Positions 1 to 8,193 of a stretch of DNA of 47,924 nt are shown in pieces. Every line of letters begins with the position of its first letter. The stretch's first letter is position 1. Origin of the DNA: Thermoleophilia bacterium (GTDB taxonomy: Bacteria > Actinomycetota > Thermoleophilia > Gaiellales > JAICJC01); assembly GCA_025928435.1 (NCBI GenBank), contig JAICJM010000006.1, positions 1 through 47,924 on the forward strand, written 5' to 3'. The position numbers and the translations under genes are program-made. The notes below the pieces were generated by a model. The model saw only the letters and a list, made by a program, of their open reading frames with translations, searched no databases and was not told the origin of the DNA.

Positions 1-99
1 GTCGTCGACGTCTGCATCGCCCGCCTACGGCGCAAGCTCGAGACCGAGGCTGTGATCGAGACCGTCCGCGGCGGCGGGTACCGGCTCGTTCCCTGCTGA
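1..99 (+). CDS. Response regulator, OmpR/PhoB type, C-terminal end only
   Basis: This is the last 32 codons of a gene that begins before the window. The translated tail contains ARLRRKLE followed by IETVRGGGYRLV. That is the recognition helix and wing of the OmpR/PhoB winged-helix DNA-binding domain, and the stop TGA is at 97-99. The protein would be the transcriptional output of a two-component system. The histidine kinase on the opposite strand (25-1170) is the natural partner, although partners are usually co-directional. The receiver domain lies outside the window, so only the DNA-binding end can be judged. Confidence 0.85.
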   Translation, partial: VVDVCIARLRRKLETEAVIETVRGGGYRLVPC

Positions 100-1170
100 G
101 CGCGCCGCGGGCAGCCGGAGCTCGAACGTGCTGCCCGCGCCAGGGCTGCTGCGGACGGACACGCCGCCGTCGTGCGCGTCGGCGATCGCCTTCACGATCG
201 CGAGGCCGAGGCCCACGCCGCCGTGCCGGCGGCTACGGCCGCCGTCCACACGGTAGAAGCGCTCGAAGACCCGCGCGCACGCCTCCTCCGGGATGCCGTC
301 TCCGCTGTCGCGGACGTGGATGCGCAGAGCTCCCACCCCCACGACCGCGCCGATCTCGATCAGGTCGCGCTCGCCGGTGTGCTGGACGGCGTTCTCGATG
401 AGCGCGTCGAGCGCGAGCGTGACCTGGTCGGCGTCGGCGGCGACCTCGATCCGGGGGAGGTCGCCCATCCGCCAGTCACGGTCGGCCGTGCCCTGCCAGC
501 GCTGGAACGTCCGGGTCAGGAGGGCGCACATGTCGACCCACTCGCGGCGGCCCGGCGCGCCCCCGCCGGCCGACTCGAGCAGGAGGAGCCGGTTGATCAC
601 CCGCTCCATGCGGCCGAGCTCGCCGAGCACGATGTCGTAGGTCGCCTCCTGCTCGTCCGGCCCCGCCCGGGGGGTCCGGCGCAGCAGCTCGAGGTGGCCG
701 CGGCCGATGGTGATCGGGGTCAGGAGCTCGTGGGCCGCGTCCGAGAGGAAGGCCGACTTGCGCGCGACGTCACGCTCGCGCTCCCAGGCGAGCGACTCCG
801 CCACCGCCTGCGCCTGCTGCCGGCGACGGACGTGGTAGACCATCGCCACGAACATCAGCGACATCAGCGGCACCTCGGTCAGCTCGGGCGGCTCCTCCCA
901 GTTCCGGGAGATTCCGAACGCCGTGACCACGCCCGTCGTGACGGTGACGAAGAGGATCCCGAGAAGGGTCACCCGCCCTCTCCACGCCCGGAAGCCGTAC
1001 AGGATCGTGAACGACACGTAGATGAAGTGGAACGGGACGGTCTCCCAGCCCTGGCCGTACCGGAGCTCGATGATCGCGAGCATCGCCGCCAGGTTCAGCA
1101 GCGCGAATGCCACCCAGATGTACTCCAGCCGGGAGCCGGACTCGATCCACGCGAGTCTCGGTCGGGTCAC
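25..1170 (-). CDS. Sensor histidine kinase
   Basis: This 381-residue membrane sensor kinase has four predicted membrane helices in its first 113 residues (about 18-35, 45-60, 66-84 and 100-113) with almost no extracytoplasmic loop. A HisKA dimerisation box (FLSDAAHELLTP, phosphorylatable His147) follows. The HATPase_c domain occupies about 215-350, with the N box ENAVQH, the G1 box DSGDGI and the G2 region GVGLGLAIVKA. It should autophosphorylate and pass phosphate to the response regulator whose end lies at 1-99. Its last 25 codons run antisense to that gene, a 75-bp convergent overlap, and the kinase domain proper ends before the overlap. The signal is unknown. The short loops suggest a signal sensed within the membrane. 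Confidence 0.9.
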   Translation of the reverse strand: MTRPRLAWIESGSRLEYIWVAFALLNLAAMLAIIELRYGQGWETVPFHFIYVSFTILYGFRAWRGRVTLLGILFVTVTTGVVTAFGISRNWEEPPELTEVPLMSLMFVAMVYHVRRRQQAQAVAESLAWERERDVARKSAFLSDAAHELLTPITIGRGHLELLRRTPRAGPDEQEATYDIVLGELGRMERVINRLLLLESAGGGAPGRREWVDMCALLTRTFQRWQGTADRDWRMGDLPRIEVAADADQVTLALDALIENAVQHTGERDLIEIGAVVGVGALRIHVRDSGDGIPEEACARVFERFYRVDGGRSRRHGGVGLGLAIVKAIADAHDGGVSVRSSPGAGSTFELRLPAARSAGNEPVPAAADGLDHSLGLELAP

Positions 1171-1200
1171 GCGACGACCATAACACTCCGCGGCCGGGAG

Positions 1201-1581
1201 CTAGGTCGGAAAGGCGAAGCCGAGCACGACGGTCAGGATCAGGAGGATCCCGAGCACCGTCCCTATGATCCCCGTCGCGAGCCCCCAGCCGGCGGCGTCG
1301 CTGCCGTGCAGGCCGGGCGTGCGCGCGATTTGGCGCCGGGCCTTCACCGCCAGCACGATCGCCGGGATCGAGAACACGATCGGCAGGACGGCGAGCCCGA
1401 CCAGGCCGAAGAAGAGGGACGCCCGCGCGGACTGCGAGCGGGCGCCGCCGCGCACGTCCGTGTTGCACTTCGGGCAGACGTCGGTGCCGGCCGCGAGCGG
1501 CTCGCCGCAGCACGTGCACAGCTCGAGCGGGGCCGTCCTGCCGGGCGGCCAGTGGAGGCTGACGCCGGCGTGCTCAGGCAT
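1201..1581 (-). CDS. Zinc-ribbon DUF4190-like membrane protein
   Basis: This small membrane protein of 126 residues has an N-terminal zinc ribbon with two CxxC knuckles (CTCC and CPKC, residues about 22-39). Two hydrophobic helices follow, separated by a short basic loop (AVKARRQIART), in the arrangement of DUF4190 proteins. No catalytic residues are evident. The start codon overlaps the end of the upstream TetR gene by 8 nt, so the two are probably co-transcribed and translationally coupled. It could be a membrane target of that regulator, but nothing in the sequence proves this. Confidence 0.75.
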   Translation of the reverse strand: MPEHAGVSLHWPPGRTAPLELCTCCGEPLAAGTDVCPKCNTDVRGGARSQSARASLFFGLVGLAVLPIVFSIPAIVLAVKARRQIARTPGLHGSDAAGWGLATGIIGTVLGILLILTVVLGFAFPT

Positions 1582-2161
1582 GCCGCGCCCCCGCCCCCTG
1601 CAGGTAGGCCGAGACCACGGCCCGGGCGGTCGCCTCGAGATCGGCGTCGCGCCGCACGATCTGCTGGACGCCGGCCTGGGCGAGGCCGATGAACATGTCC
1701 TCGAGCCACTCGAGCGAGTACTCGGAACCCAGGACGCCCTCCGCCTGCCCGCGGGACAGCATCGCCCGGACTGGGTTGCGCACGAGCCGCTCGGCCACGT
1801 CGCGCGGCACCGGCACCTGCTCGCGGATCACAACCGCGTATTCGTGGCCGACCGCGAGCACGACCCGCACGGCCCGGTCGAGTGCCTCCGAGGCCGGCAG
1901 GGTCTCGAGCTGGGCGGCGCGCAGGCCTTCGCCCACGCTCTCGACCACGACCCGCTGCAGCTCCTGCAGCAGGATCTCGCGAGTCGGGAAGTGGCGGTAG
2001 AGGGTCGCGCGGCCGACCCCCGAGCGGGACGCGATCTCGGTCATGCTGACCGCCGAGCCGCGGTCGGCGAGGGTGCGCGCGGCCGACGTGAGGATCCCAC
2101 GGGCGGTCGGCCCGAGGTCGCCGCCCGGCCCATCCTTCTCGGCACGCGTCGGCACTGCCAT
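1574..2161 (-). CDS. TetR/AcrR-family transcriptional regulator
   Basis: This 195-residue protein has the N-terminal TetR helix-turn-helix at residues about 22-65. It reads MTEIASRSGVGRATLYRHF, with the typical ATLYRHF recognition helix. An all-helical ligand-binding and dimerisation domain fills the rest. Members usually repress neighbouring or divergent genes until a small molecule binds. Here the only tightly linked gene is the downstream zinc-ribbon membrane protein, which it overlaps. The ligand and the operator are not identifiable. Confidence 0.9.
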   Translation of the reverse strand: MAVPTRAEKDGPGGDLGPTARGILTSAARTLADRGSAVSMTEIASRSGVGRATLYRHFPTREILLQELQRVVVESVGEGLRAAQLETLPASEALDRAVRVVLAVGHEYAVVIREQVPVPRDVAERLVRNPVRAMLSRGQAEGVLGSEYSLEWLEDMFIGLAQAGVQQIVRRDADLEATARAVVSAYLQGAGARHA

Positions 2162-2179
2162 GACCCGTCGAAGTCTACT

Positions 2180-2204
2180 CCCCTCGGGCCTTCCAGCCCA
2201 GGGG
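2180..2204 (-). terminator. Hairpin between tRNA-Arg and the TetR gene
   Basis: Read on the minus strand, CCCCTGGGC and GCCCGAGGGG form a roughly nine-pair GC-rich stem with one bulged G and a five-base loop. It lies 18 nt beyond the tRNA 3' end and before the TetR start at 2161. No T-tract follows, so it may be a weak terminator or a processing structure for the tRNA transcript. Confidence 0.35.
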
Positions 2205-2222
2205 CGGGCTCGTGGAGCCTGA

Positions 2223-2295
2223 TGCCCTCGGCAGGATTCGAACCTGCGACGCCGGCCTTAGGAGAGCCGCGCTCTATCCCCTGAGCTACGAGGGC
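2223..2295 (-). tRNA. tRNA-Arg (anticodon CCU)
   Basis: On the minus strand a complete cloverleaf folds. The acceptor stem GCCCTCG pairs with CGAGGGC. The D arm contains AGCTCAGGGGATAGAGC. The anticodon stem CGGCT/GGCCG closes the loop CTCCTAA, which holds anticodon CCT. The T arm reads GCAGGTTCGAATCCTGC. The discriminator base is A at 2223. The following bases are TCA, not CCA, so the 3' CCA must be added enzymatically. It would decode AGG, a rare codon in such GC-rich genomes. Confidence 0.96.
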
Positions 2296-2370
2296 CCTGC
2301 GGGGTGGCTTCGGCCCCCCGGCCATCGTACCGCCGTTCGGTACAATCGCAGGCCGAATGCGGGCGGCCAC

Positions 2371-4194
2371 GTGATCGCGTCTGCGTTGGTGACGCTCGCC
2401 GTGGCAGCCTCGGCCGCCTGGGTCTGCGGCTCCGCCATCGCGCCCCCCGCGCCCGCCCCGGAGCGGCTCGCGTACGGGATCCTGGCCGCCGTCGGCCTGG
2501 CGTGGATCACGATGCTGCAGGGGCCGGCCGGCGTCGGGCTGCTGGGCCACCCGTGGGCCCTGCGGGCGATCGCGGCCGTGCTGGTCGTGGCCCTCGTCGC
2601 GTGGCGGCGGCCGTCGCTCTCGCCCGGACGGGTCTCGGCGTGGCCGGTCGTGATCGCCGCCGCCGCGACCGCCGTCGTGACCTATCCGGCCTTCCTGGCG
2701 GCGACGCCGCGCCTGTGGCCCTCCCACGAGGACATGCTCTGGCACCAGGGTTGGGTCCGCCAGCTCGCGGCCGGCATCCCGGCGCCCGGCGGCGTCTACG
2801 CCGGCGAGCCGAACTCCTACCCGTGGCTGTACCACTCGATCGCCGCCTGGCTCATGGGGGCGCTGCCCGGCGACCTGAACGCCGCCATCCTGGCGCTGGA
2901 CGTGGGCGGGGTCGCGGCCGGGTGGCTCGCGATGTGGCTGCTGGCGCGCGAGCTGGGGGCGCCGCGAGCCGCCGCCGTCTGGGCGGCCGGCCTCTTCACC
3001 GCGGCGGCCGGGTTCGGCTGGATCTGGCAGCACAGCCCGGCTGCCTCGCTGCACCAGAACGGCGTCAACTTCGGCCCCTACCACGGCGACCTCGTGCTCT
3101 GGAACGTGCTCGTCCCGGCGCTCGGCAACGTCCCGCCGCTGATCCCGCGCGAGCTGGGCACCTGCCTGGCCCCGTTCGCCGTGTGGCTCATGCTGCGAGG
3201 GTTGGCGAAGGCCGGCCCCCCGGTCCTGTGGGCGGCCGGCGCGACCATCGGCTTCGTCTTCCTCATCAGCCCGCTCGCCGGCGGCTTCTGCATCGCGTGG
3301 GCCGTCGTGCTCGCGCTCGCGGCGCGCGACCCGGCCGCCTGGCGAACGGCGGTCGCCGCGGCCGCCGTCGCCGCGGTCTGGCTCGGGCCGCTCGCGGTCG
3401 ACTATCACCGCTACGGTGGGTTCGTCTCGATCACGCACATCACGCCGGTGGTGCCCTCGGCCGGCCAGACGCTCGTGGCGCTCGGGGTCGTGCTGCCGCT
3501 CGGCGTCGCGGGACTGGCCGCCGTCCTGTACCGGCCCCGGGGCGTGGCGGCGCTCGCCGCCGCGCTGATCGTCGCGGTGCCGGCCGTGGCCTGCGGCGGC
3601 GGCGCCCTGCTCGGGCACGGGGCCGATGTGCTGGGCACCCCCACGCTCCTGCGGTGGGCGCGCTATCTGCCGTTCCTCGTCCTGGGGCTCGCGGCCCCCG
3701 CGGGCGTCGCCGCGCAGCGTCTGACCGAGCTCGCGGGCCGGGCCACCCGCGCCGGCGCCGTGGCGACCGCCGTTGTCCTGGCCGCGGCGGCCGTGACATC
3801 GACCGCGCTCGCCGGCGCGGCAGCCGTCCACCACGCGTACCCGCGCCCGCTCTCGTGCACGCAGTTCCCGCCGGCCGGGGCGCTCACCGCGATCGCCGTC
3901 CGCGAGCCGGTCGCCGACGAGATCGCCCTCGACCTCTTCTCCCGCACCGCCGCGTCATCGGTGTTCCTGAAGCTCGTCCATGCCAAGGTGCGGTTCCGCA
4001 CCTGGCTCCAGCGGCCGCCCACCCAGCAGGTCCGCCACGCGCGCTATCGGGCACTGCTCAACGAGGGGAAGGTGCCGCCCGGCGTGACCTGGGTCGTGGC
4101 CCGCCCGCGCGCGGATCTGGGCGGCTCCGGCCTCGCCCCGGCCGGAAGCTGCACGCTGGGCCGGCAGACCTACCGCCTGCTGCGTCTGCGCTGA
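2371..4194 (+). CDS. Polytopic membrane protein, possibly a GT-C-type glycosyltransferase
   Basis: This membrane protein of about 607 residues starts at a GTG at 2371. An upstream in-frame start would run through the tRNA and is rejected. At least ten hydrophobic helices are spread over residues 1-510, followed by a soluble C-terminal tail of about 90 residues. A long first loop carries acidic and aromatic residues (WPSHEDMLWHQGW, then NSYPWLYHS), as in lipid-phosphosugar-dependent GT-C glycosyltransferases, which hold catalytic acids in such a loop. I do not recognise the exact family, so the transferase idea is an inference. A TACAAT hexamer at 2341-2346 could be a -10 element. The gene ends 4 nt from the convergent amidase gene. 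Confidence 0.7.
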   Translation: MIASALVTLAVAASAAWVCGSAIAPPAPAPERLAYGILAAVGLAWITMLQGPAGVGLLGHPWALRAIAAVLVVALVAWRRPSLSPGRVSAWPVVIAAAATAVVTYPAFLAATPRLWPSHEDMLWHQGWVRQLAAGIPAPGGVYAGEPNSYPWLYHSIAAWLMGALPGDLNAAILALDVGGVAAGWLAMWLLARELGAPRAAAVWAAGLFTAAAGFGWIWQHSPAASLHQNGVNFGPYHGDLVLWNVLVPALGNVPPLIPRELGTCLAPFAVWLMLRGLAKAGPPVLWAAGATIGFVFLISPLAGGFCIAWAVVLALAARDPAAWRTAVAAAAVAAVWLGPLAVDYHRYGGFVSITHITPVVPSAGQTLVALGVVLPLGVAGLAAVLYRPRGVAALAAALIVAVPAVACGGGALLGHGADVLGTPTLLRWARYLPFLVLGLAAPAGVAAQRLTELAGRATRAGAVATAVVLAAAAVTSTALAGAAAVHHAYPRPLSCTQFPPAGALTAIAVREPVADEIALDLFSRTAASSVFLKLVHAKVRFRTWLQRPPTQQVRHARYRALLNEGKVPPGVTWVVARPRADLGGSGLAPAGSCTLGRQTYRLLRLR

Positions 4195-4198
4195 TCGC

Positions 4199-5854
4199 TC
4201 AGCAGGCGAGCGTGGTGGCGTCGACGTCGGCGGGCGCCGAGACGCTCCCGGTCGCGTCGACGCTCTCGACCGAGAACGTGTGGGCGCGGGCGCAGTGCAG
4301 CGGGGCGACCGTCAACGTCGTCGCCGCCGTGGCCCCGACGAGCTTGCCGTCCTTGAGCACCCGGTAGGTGAGCCCGGCGGCCGGGGCCGCCCAGCCGAGG
4401 GCGACCGAGGTGCGGGCGGAGGTCGCGACGAGCCCGGTCGGCGGCGGCGGGCACGGCACCGTGCGCACCCAGACCGGCGCCTTCAGCGAGAGGTTCGAGA
4501 CCATGTCGAGCGCCCGCACCGACACCGTGTGGACCGTGTCGCAGGCGAGGCCGGAGACGGTGAACGTGCGGCCCGTGCCCTGGGAGCGCAGCTGCGAGTC
4601 GACGTAGACGCGGTAGCCGCCGACGGCCACGTTGTCGCTCGCGCGCGTCCAGGAGAGGCCGATCGAGGTCTCGTGCGGGGTCGTCGTCACCGCGGGCGCC
4701 GCCGGGCGCACCGGGTCGGTCGCCTCGACGAGCTTGAAGGCGTCGGCCACGATCGTGCCGCGGGCGGTCGACGCGGAGCTCACCCGCAGCCGCCAGCCCG
4801 AGCCGGCGGCGAGGTTGTAGCTGCCGACGTACTGGAACCTGCCGCAGCCGCGGGCCTCGTCGACCGTGACCGTGCGCAGGCCGCCCGTGGTCGCGATGCC
4901 GACGCCTGTGCGGGCCGAGTCGGCCCCGCAGGGCCAGCGCATGAGCAGGTCGTAGCGGGCAGTCGCCGGCAGGGCGACCCGGAATTGCACCGGGCTCGAG
5001 GTCGTGTGCGGGGCCGCCGCCAGGTAATCGGCGCCGTACCGGCCGCGCTGCGCGGTCGCGACCCGCCAGACGGACGGGTCGTAGCGCACGGCGGAGGGCG
5101 TTGCGTTGTCGACGACCCGCTGGGGGGTGTCCGCCGCGTCCGCGCGCAGGTACGCCATGTAGCGGGCCCAGTCCCAGGTGCGGCCGGGATCGGTGTGGTG
5201 GTCGACGCCGCCCCACTGGCCGCGATGGTTCGGGTCGGGCACCTGGGAGTGGCCGATCACGTGGGTGCGGTCGGGCGTGATCAGGTAGGTGTCGGCGAGC
5301 CATGCCGCGAGCCGGGCGGAGCCGCGGTACTCGGCGTCGGGGAAGCGGGTGACGTTCGTGAAGCCGGCGTGCTCGATCCCGACCGAGCTCTCGTTGTAGG
5401 CCCAGTTCCCGGCGTGCCAGGCGATGTCGCGGTCCGGCACCATCTGGGCGACGCGGCCGGTCGAGGACACGACGTAGTGCGCGGACGCCTCGGCGCGCGG
5501 ATTACGGAACCAGGCGTACGTCGACGCCCAGCTGCCCTCGGCCACGTGGATCACGAGCCGGGTGATGAGATTCGTCGCCGGCCGGTCCGCGAGCGTGTAG
5601 TTCAGCGAGCTCGCGGGCTCCCACAGCGCGCCGGCGTAGTCCGGCCCGGCCGCGGCCCACGGGCTCGTGGCATGGGAGACGACGGAGTGCGGCGGCGACG
5701 CCAGGCCTGCCGAGTCGAGCGCGGAGCCCGACCGGACGTCGGCCTGCGTGGGCGCCGGGCCGGCAACGCAGGCGCCCGCGACGGCGATGCTGATCAGGGC
5801 CCAGACCCGGGTTGGAAGAAGCCTGCTCCGGGGCACGTTCCGGAAGATCGGCAA
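4199..5854 (-). CDS. Secreted N-acetylmuramoyl-L-alanine amidase with FN3 repeats
   Basis: This 551-residue exported peptidoglycan hydrolase has a signal peptide with hydrophobic core at about 17-33. An amidase_2 (AmpD/PGRP-like) domain follows at about 80-230. By comparison with AmpD, His103, His202 and Asp222 (in TDPG) are the probable zinc ligands, and Glu161 in GIEH is the probable catalytic residue. A beta-rich module at 235-370 resembles the golvesin/Xly carbohydrate-binding type. Two fibronectin type III domains (373-460 and 461-551) end the protein. It should cleave the amide bond between MurNAc and the stem peptide outside the cell, with the C-terminal modules anchoring it to wall or glycan. 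It is divergent from the TolB-like gene. Confidence 0.9.
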   Translation of the reverse strand: MPIFRNVPRSRLLPTRVWALISIAVAGACVAGPAPTQADVRSGSALDSAGLASPPHSVVSHATSPWAAAGPDYAGALWEPASSLNYTLADRPATNLITRLVIHVAEGSWASTYAWFRNPRAEASAHYVVSSTGRVAQMVPDRDIAWHAGNWAYNESSVGIEHAGFTNVTRFPDAEYRGSARLAAWLADTYLITPDRTHVIGHSQVPDPNHRGQWGGVDHHTDPGRTWDWARYMAYLRADAADTPQRVVDNATPSAVRYDPSVWRVATAQRGRYGADYLAAAPHTTSSPVQFRVALPATARYDLLMRWPCGADSARTGVGIATTGGLRTVTVDEARGCGRFQYVGSYNLAAGSGWRLRVSSASTARGTIVADAFKLVEATDPVRPAAPAVTTTPHETSIGLSWTRASDNVAVGGYRVYVDSQLRSQGTGRTFTVSGLACDTVHTVSVRALDMVSNLSLKAPVWVRTVPCPPPPTGLVATSARTSVALGWAAPAAGLTYRVLKDGKLVGATAATTLTVAPLHCARAHTFSVESVDATGSVSAPADVDATTLAC

Positions 5855-5920
5855 ACGGCCGCGTGAGGCTTAGCGCGGCGGGAAATGTTTACGATTGGCT
5901 GACCAGGAGCCGCGACGCGG

Positions 5921-7084
5921 GTGGGCAAGATGCAGGACGCGATGGTGCGAGCGACGATCCGGGGTGTGGCGGCAGGACTCGTCGTCGCGGTGCTCGCGGC
6001 CGTCCCCGCCGCCGGCGCGCAGCTGGGCGGGAACGGACTGATCGCCTTCGACCGCCACCGCAACCAGAACTGGGACATCTACGTCAAGCGCCCGGCGCGC
6101 GGCAAGCCGGCGGCCCGCCTCACGACGAGCGCCGGGGACGACTTCGCGCCGTCGTTCTCGCCGGACGGGCGGCGCATCGCGTTCACGAGCGACCGCCACG
6201 GCAACTACGACATCTACACGATGAACTCGGCCGGCCGCGACCTGCGCCGGATCACGACGAACCCGGGCAAGGACGCCTTCCCCAGCTGGTCGCCGAACGG
6301 CCGCACGCTGGCATTCGCGAGCAATCGCACGGGCGACTGGGAGCTCTACACCACGAACGCCAACGGGTCGGGCCATCTGGTGCAGGTGACCCACCGCGCC
6401 GGCGTGGACAGCCTGCCCGTGTGGTCGCCGGACGGCACGCGGCTCGCGTTCGACGCGCCGCGCAACCGCCACTACCAGGTCTGCGTCGTCCCGGCCGCCG
6501 GCGGCACGATCTCGGTGCTCACGACCGGGACGGCCCGCAACGTGCAGCCGGCCTGGTCGCCGGACGGGTCGCGGATCGCGTTCACGAGCAACCGCTCGGG
6601 CAGCTTCGACATCTGGACGATCGCGGTCGGGTCGGGGGCGCTCCACCGGATGACGACCGCCGCGACCGCGGAGATCCAGCCCGCGTGGTCGCCCGACGGC
6701 AGTCGGCTGCTCTTCGCGCGCCGCAGCGCGGTGGGTCAGACCATCGACGTGATGCCCGCGGCCGGCGGCACCGCGAGCGTCCTCACCGGGCGGCGCGGGA
6801 ACGAGATCCCGCACTGGCAGCCGGTAGCGGCGACGGCGGTCACCGGCGTCTCGCCCGATCACGGGCCGTCGGCCGGCGGGACGAGCGTGACGATCACCGG
6901 GCACGGCTTCGTGGCCGGGGCGAAGGTCCGGTTCGGCCCGGCGGCGGCCACGAACGTGGTCGTGCACTCGCTCACGTCGATCACCGCGACCAGCCCGGCG
7001 GGCACGGGCACGGTCGACGTCGTCGTCACGACGTCACGCGGGACGTCGGCGGCCTCGGCCGCCGACCGGTTCACGTTCCAGTAG
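5921..7084 (+). CDS. Secreted TolB-like beta-propeller with IPT/TIG domain
   Basis: This 387-residue exported protein has a signal peptide at residues 1-33. Six or so PD40/WD40-like blades follow (about 35-300), each carrying the repeat WSPDGSRIAFTSNR or a close variant, as in TolB and other propellers. A C-terminal IPT/TIG immunoglobulin-like domain occupies about 302-387 (VSPDHGPSAGGTSVTITG). No enzyme motif is visible, so a binding or scaffold role outside the membrane is likely. The GTG at 5921 is preferred because AGGAG lies 12 nt upstream. In-frame ATG codons at 5930 and 5942 are alternatives. A TACGAT at 5890-5895 could be the -10. Confidence 0.85.
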   Translation: MGKMQDAMVRATIRGVAAGLVVAVLAAVPAAGAQLGGNGLIAFDRHRNQNWDIYVKRPARGKPAARLTTSAGDDFAPSFSPDGRRIAFTSDRHGNYDIYTMNSAGRDLRRITTNPGKDAFPSWSPNGRTLAFASNRTGDWELYTTNANGSGHLVQVTHRAGVDSLPVWSPDGTRLAFDAPRNRHYQVCVVPAAGGTISVLTTGTARNVQPAWSPDGSRIAFTSNRSGSFDIWTIAVGSGALHRMTTAATAEIQPAWSPDGSRLLFARRSAVGQTIDVMPAAGGTASVLTGRRGNEIPHWQPVAATAVTGVSPDHGPSAGGTSVTITGHGFVAGAKVRFGPAAATNVVVHSLTSITATSPAGTGTVDVVVTTSRGTSAASAADRFTFQ

Positions 7085-7525
7085 TCAGCTCCGCGGTGCG
7101 TCGACGTGCAGGGTGCCCAGCACCCTGCTGACCCCGGCCGCGAGATCGGCCGCATGCGCAGACGAGCCGACCACCACGTAGAGGCACATCGCCCTCCCGG
7201 AGGCGGTGAAGAACCGCTGCAGGCCGCGCTGGCCCGGCCGGCGCCGCAGCAGGGTCGAGGGCGAGAGCTCGGACGGGTCGATCCGGGCCGGCGCGGGCGC
7301 CGCGAAGAGCGCGGTACCGGCGTCGCCCGGCCCGTAGTCGACCAGCACCACCACGACGCCGTCGGCGGGGAGCGCCTCCGTCGCGCGAGTCGCGAAATCG
7401 CCATCGGCCGCGGGCAGCGCGATGTTCGCCGCGTGGACGACGGGGCCGCCGCCCGAGCGCGCCCAGATGCGCCCGTCCCAGCCCGTCGGCAGCTCGAGGG
7501 CGATGCCGTGTGCGGCCAGCCTCAT
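7085..7525 (-). CDS. Conserved hypothetical protein, last gene of the Mau-like operon
   Basis: This 146-residue soluble protein has no signal peptide and no motif I can assign to a catalytic family. It opens with MRLAAHGIALELPTGW and contains RRRPGQRGLQRFF and CLYVVVG, a pattern I associate with uncharacterised proteins of Thermoleophilia. Its ATG overlaps the stop of the preceding membrane-protein gene (ATGA at 7522-7525), so it is translationally coupled as the last gene of the operon starting at 10022. Its stop abuts the convergent TolB-like gene without spacing. The function is unknown. Co-expression suggests a role with the Cys-rich light-chain-like protein. Confidence 0.75.
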   Translation of the reverse strand: MRLAAHGIALELPTGWDGRIWARSGGGPVVHAANIALPAADGDFATRATEALPADGVVVVLVDYGPGDAGTALFAAPAPARIDPSELSPSTLLRRRPGQRGLQRFFTASGRAMCLYVVVGSSAHAADLAAGVSRVLGTLHVDAPRS

Positions 7526-8106
7526 GCGACCACCACCACCACGGCGAGCGCGATCAGGGCCGCCTCGGTCGCGAGCGCGGCCAGCCGGGCGGGCCGCTCC
7601 CAGCTCTCGAGCCGCCGGTCGAGGGCCGCGAGTGCCCGCGGCTCGTCGACGCCGCCCGCCGCCAGCAGCGTCGCCGCCCGGGCGAGGCCGAATGCCGCCC
7701 CGACGGCACCGCCGGCCGCGGCCGAGCCGGCCAGGAACGAAGCCGCGCCGGTCGCGTACACCGCCGCAGTCGAGACGATGGTGGTGACGCCGAGCCCCAG
7801 CTGGAGCCCGAAGCCGGCGCCGTAGACCCAGCCCCGGTAGCGGTGCAGCCAGTCTTCGTTCACCTGCCGGCGCGGCCCGGGGGCACGCAGCCCGGGAACG
7901 AGGTCGACCACGACGGCGGCCGCGACGGCGAGGCCGAGCAGCGCCGTCCGCGCCCCGGCGGAGATGTCCACGAGCCCGCCGGCTGCCCCCAGGGCCGCCC
8001 CGAGCACGGCGCCCGCCGCCCCCGCGGCCAGGGCGAAGGCCGTGACCGTGACCCCCCATCGCCTTCCCCGGCTCCGCTCGCCGAGCGGAGTGATGCTCCC
8101 GAGCAT
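7522..8106 (-). CDS. Multi-pass membrane protein of the Mau-like operon
   Basis: This 194-residue protein has about five to six Ala/Gly/Val-rich hydrophobic segments (near 18-45, 53-70, 95-115, 120-145 and 175-194) and no cysteine. A polar loop, RRQVNEDWLHRYRGW, separates the two halves. A clear SD (GGGGAG) lies just before the ATG. It sits between the thioredoxin-like gene and the last gene, with ATGA coupling to the latter. I recognise no family. It could anchor or transport for the redox proteins of the same operon, which is inference only. Confidence 0.75.
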   Translation of the reverse strand: MLGSITPLGERSRGRRWGVTVTAFALAAGAAGAVLGAALGAAGGLVDISAGARTALLGLAVAAAVVVDLVPGLRAPGPRRQVNEDWLHRYRGWVYGAGFGLQLGLGVTTIVSTAAVYATGAASFLAGSAAAGGAVGAAFGLARAATLLAAGGVDEPRALAALDRRLESWERPARLAALATEAALIALAVVVVVA

Positions 8107-8115
8107 CGACTCCCC

Positions 8116-8193
8116 TCAGGGCGACCACAGCGAGCGCAGCCCGGCGACGATCGCGAGCGGCACCGCCACGGCGAGCTCAGCCGGCGCCGTCAC
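8116..8193 (-). CDS. Possible 25-residue small membrane peptide
   Basis: This GTG-started reading frame of 25 codons begins inside the end of the thioredoxin-like gene (overlapping 8177-8193) and stops 9 nt before the next start codon. Its sequence (start MTAPAELAVAVPLAIV, end SLWSP) is one short hydrophobic helix. The operon is otherwise packed without gaps, and this frame fills the only gap. It may instead be a non-coding linker carrying the SD of the next gene. Confidence 0.3.
   Translation of the reverse strand: MTAPAELAVAVPLAIVAGLRSLWSP

Noticed and set aside
172..1692. 506-codon plus-strand frame opposite the histidine kinase
   Set aside because: It is rich in Arg/Asp/Ala with no domain. 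The kinase motifs lie on the other strand, so it is a by-product of high GC.
2212..2370. N-terminal extension of the membrane protein to 2212
   Set aside because: It would translate the antisense of tRNA-Arg and has no hydrophobic segment.
2041..3834. 597-codon minus-strand frame across tRNA and the membrane protein
   Set aside because: It runs through the tRNA and the TetR gene and has low-complexity composition.
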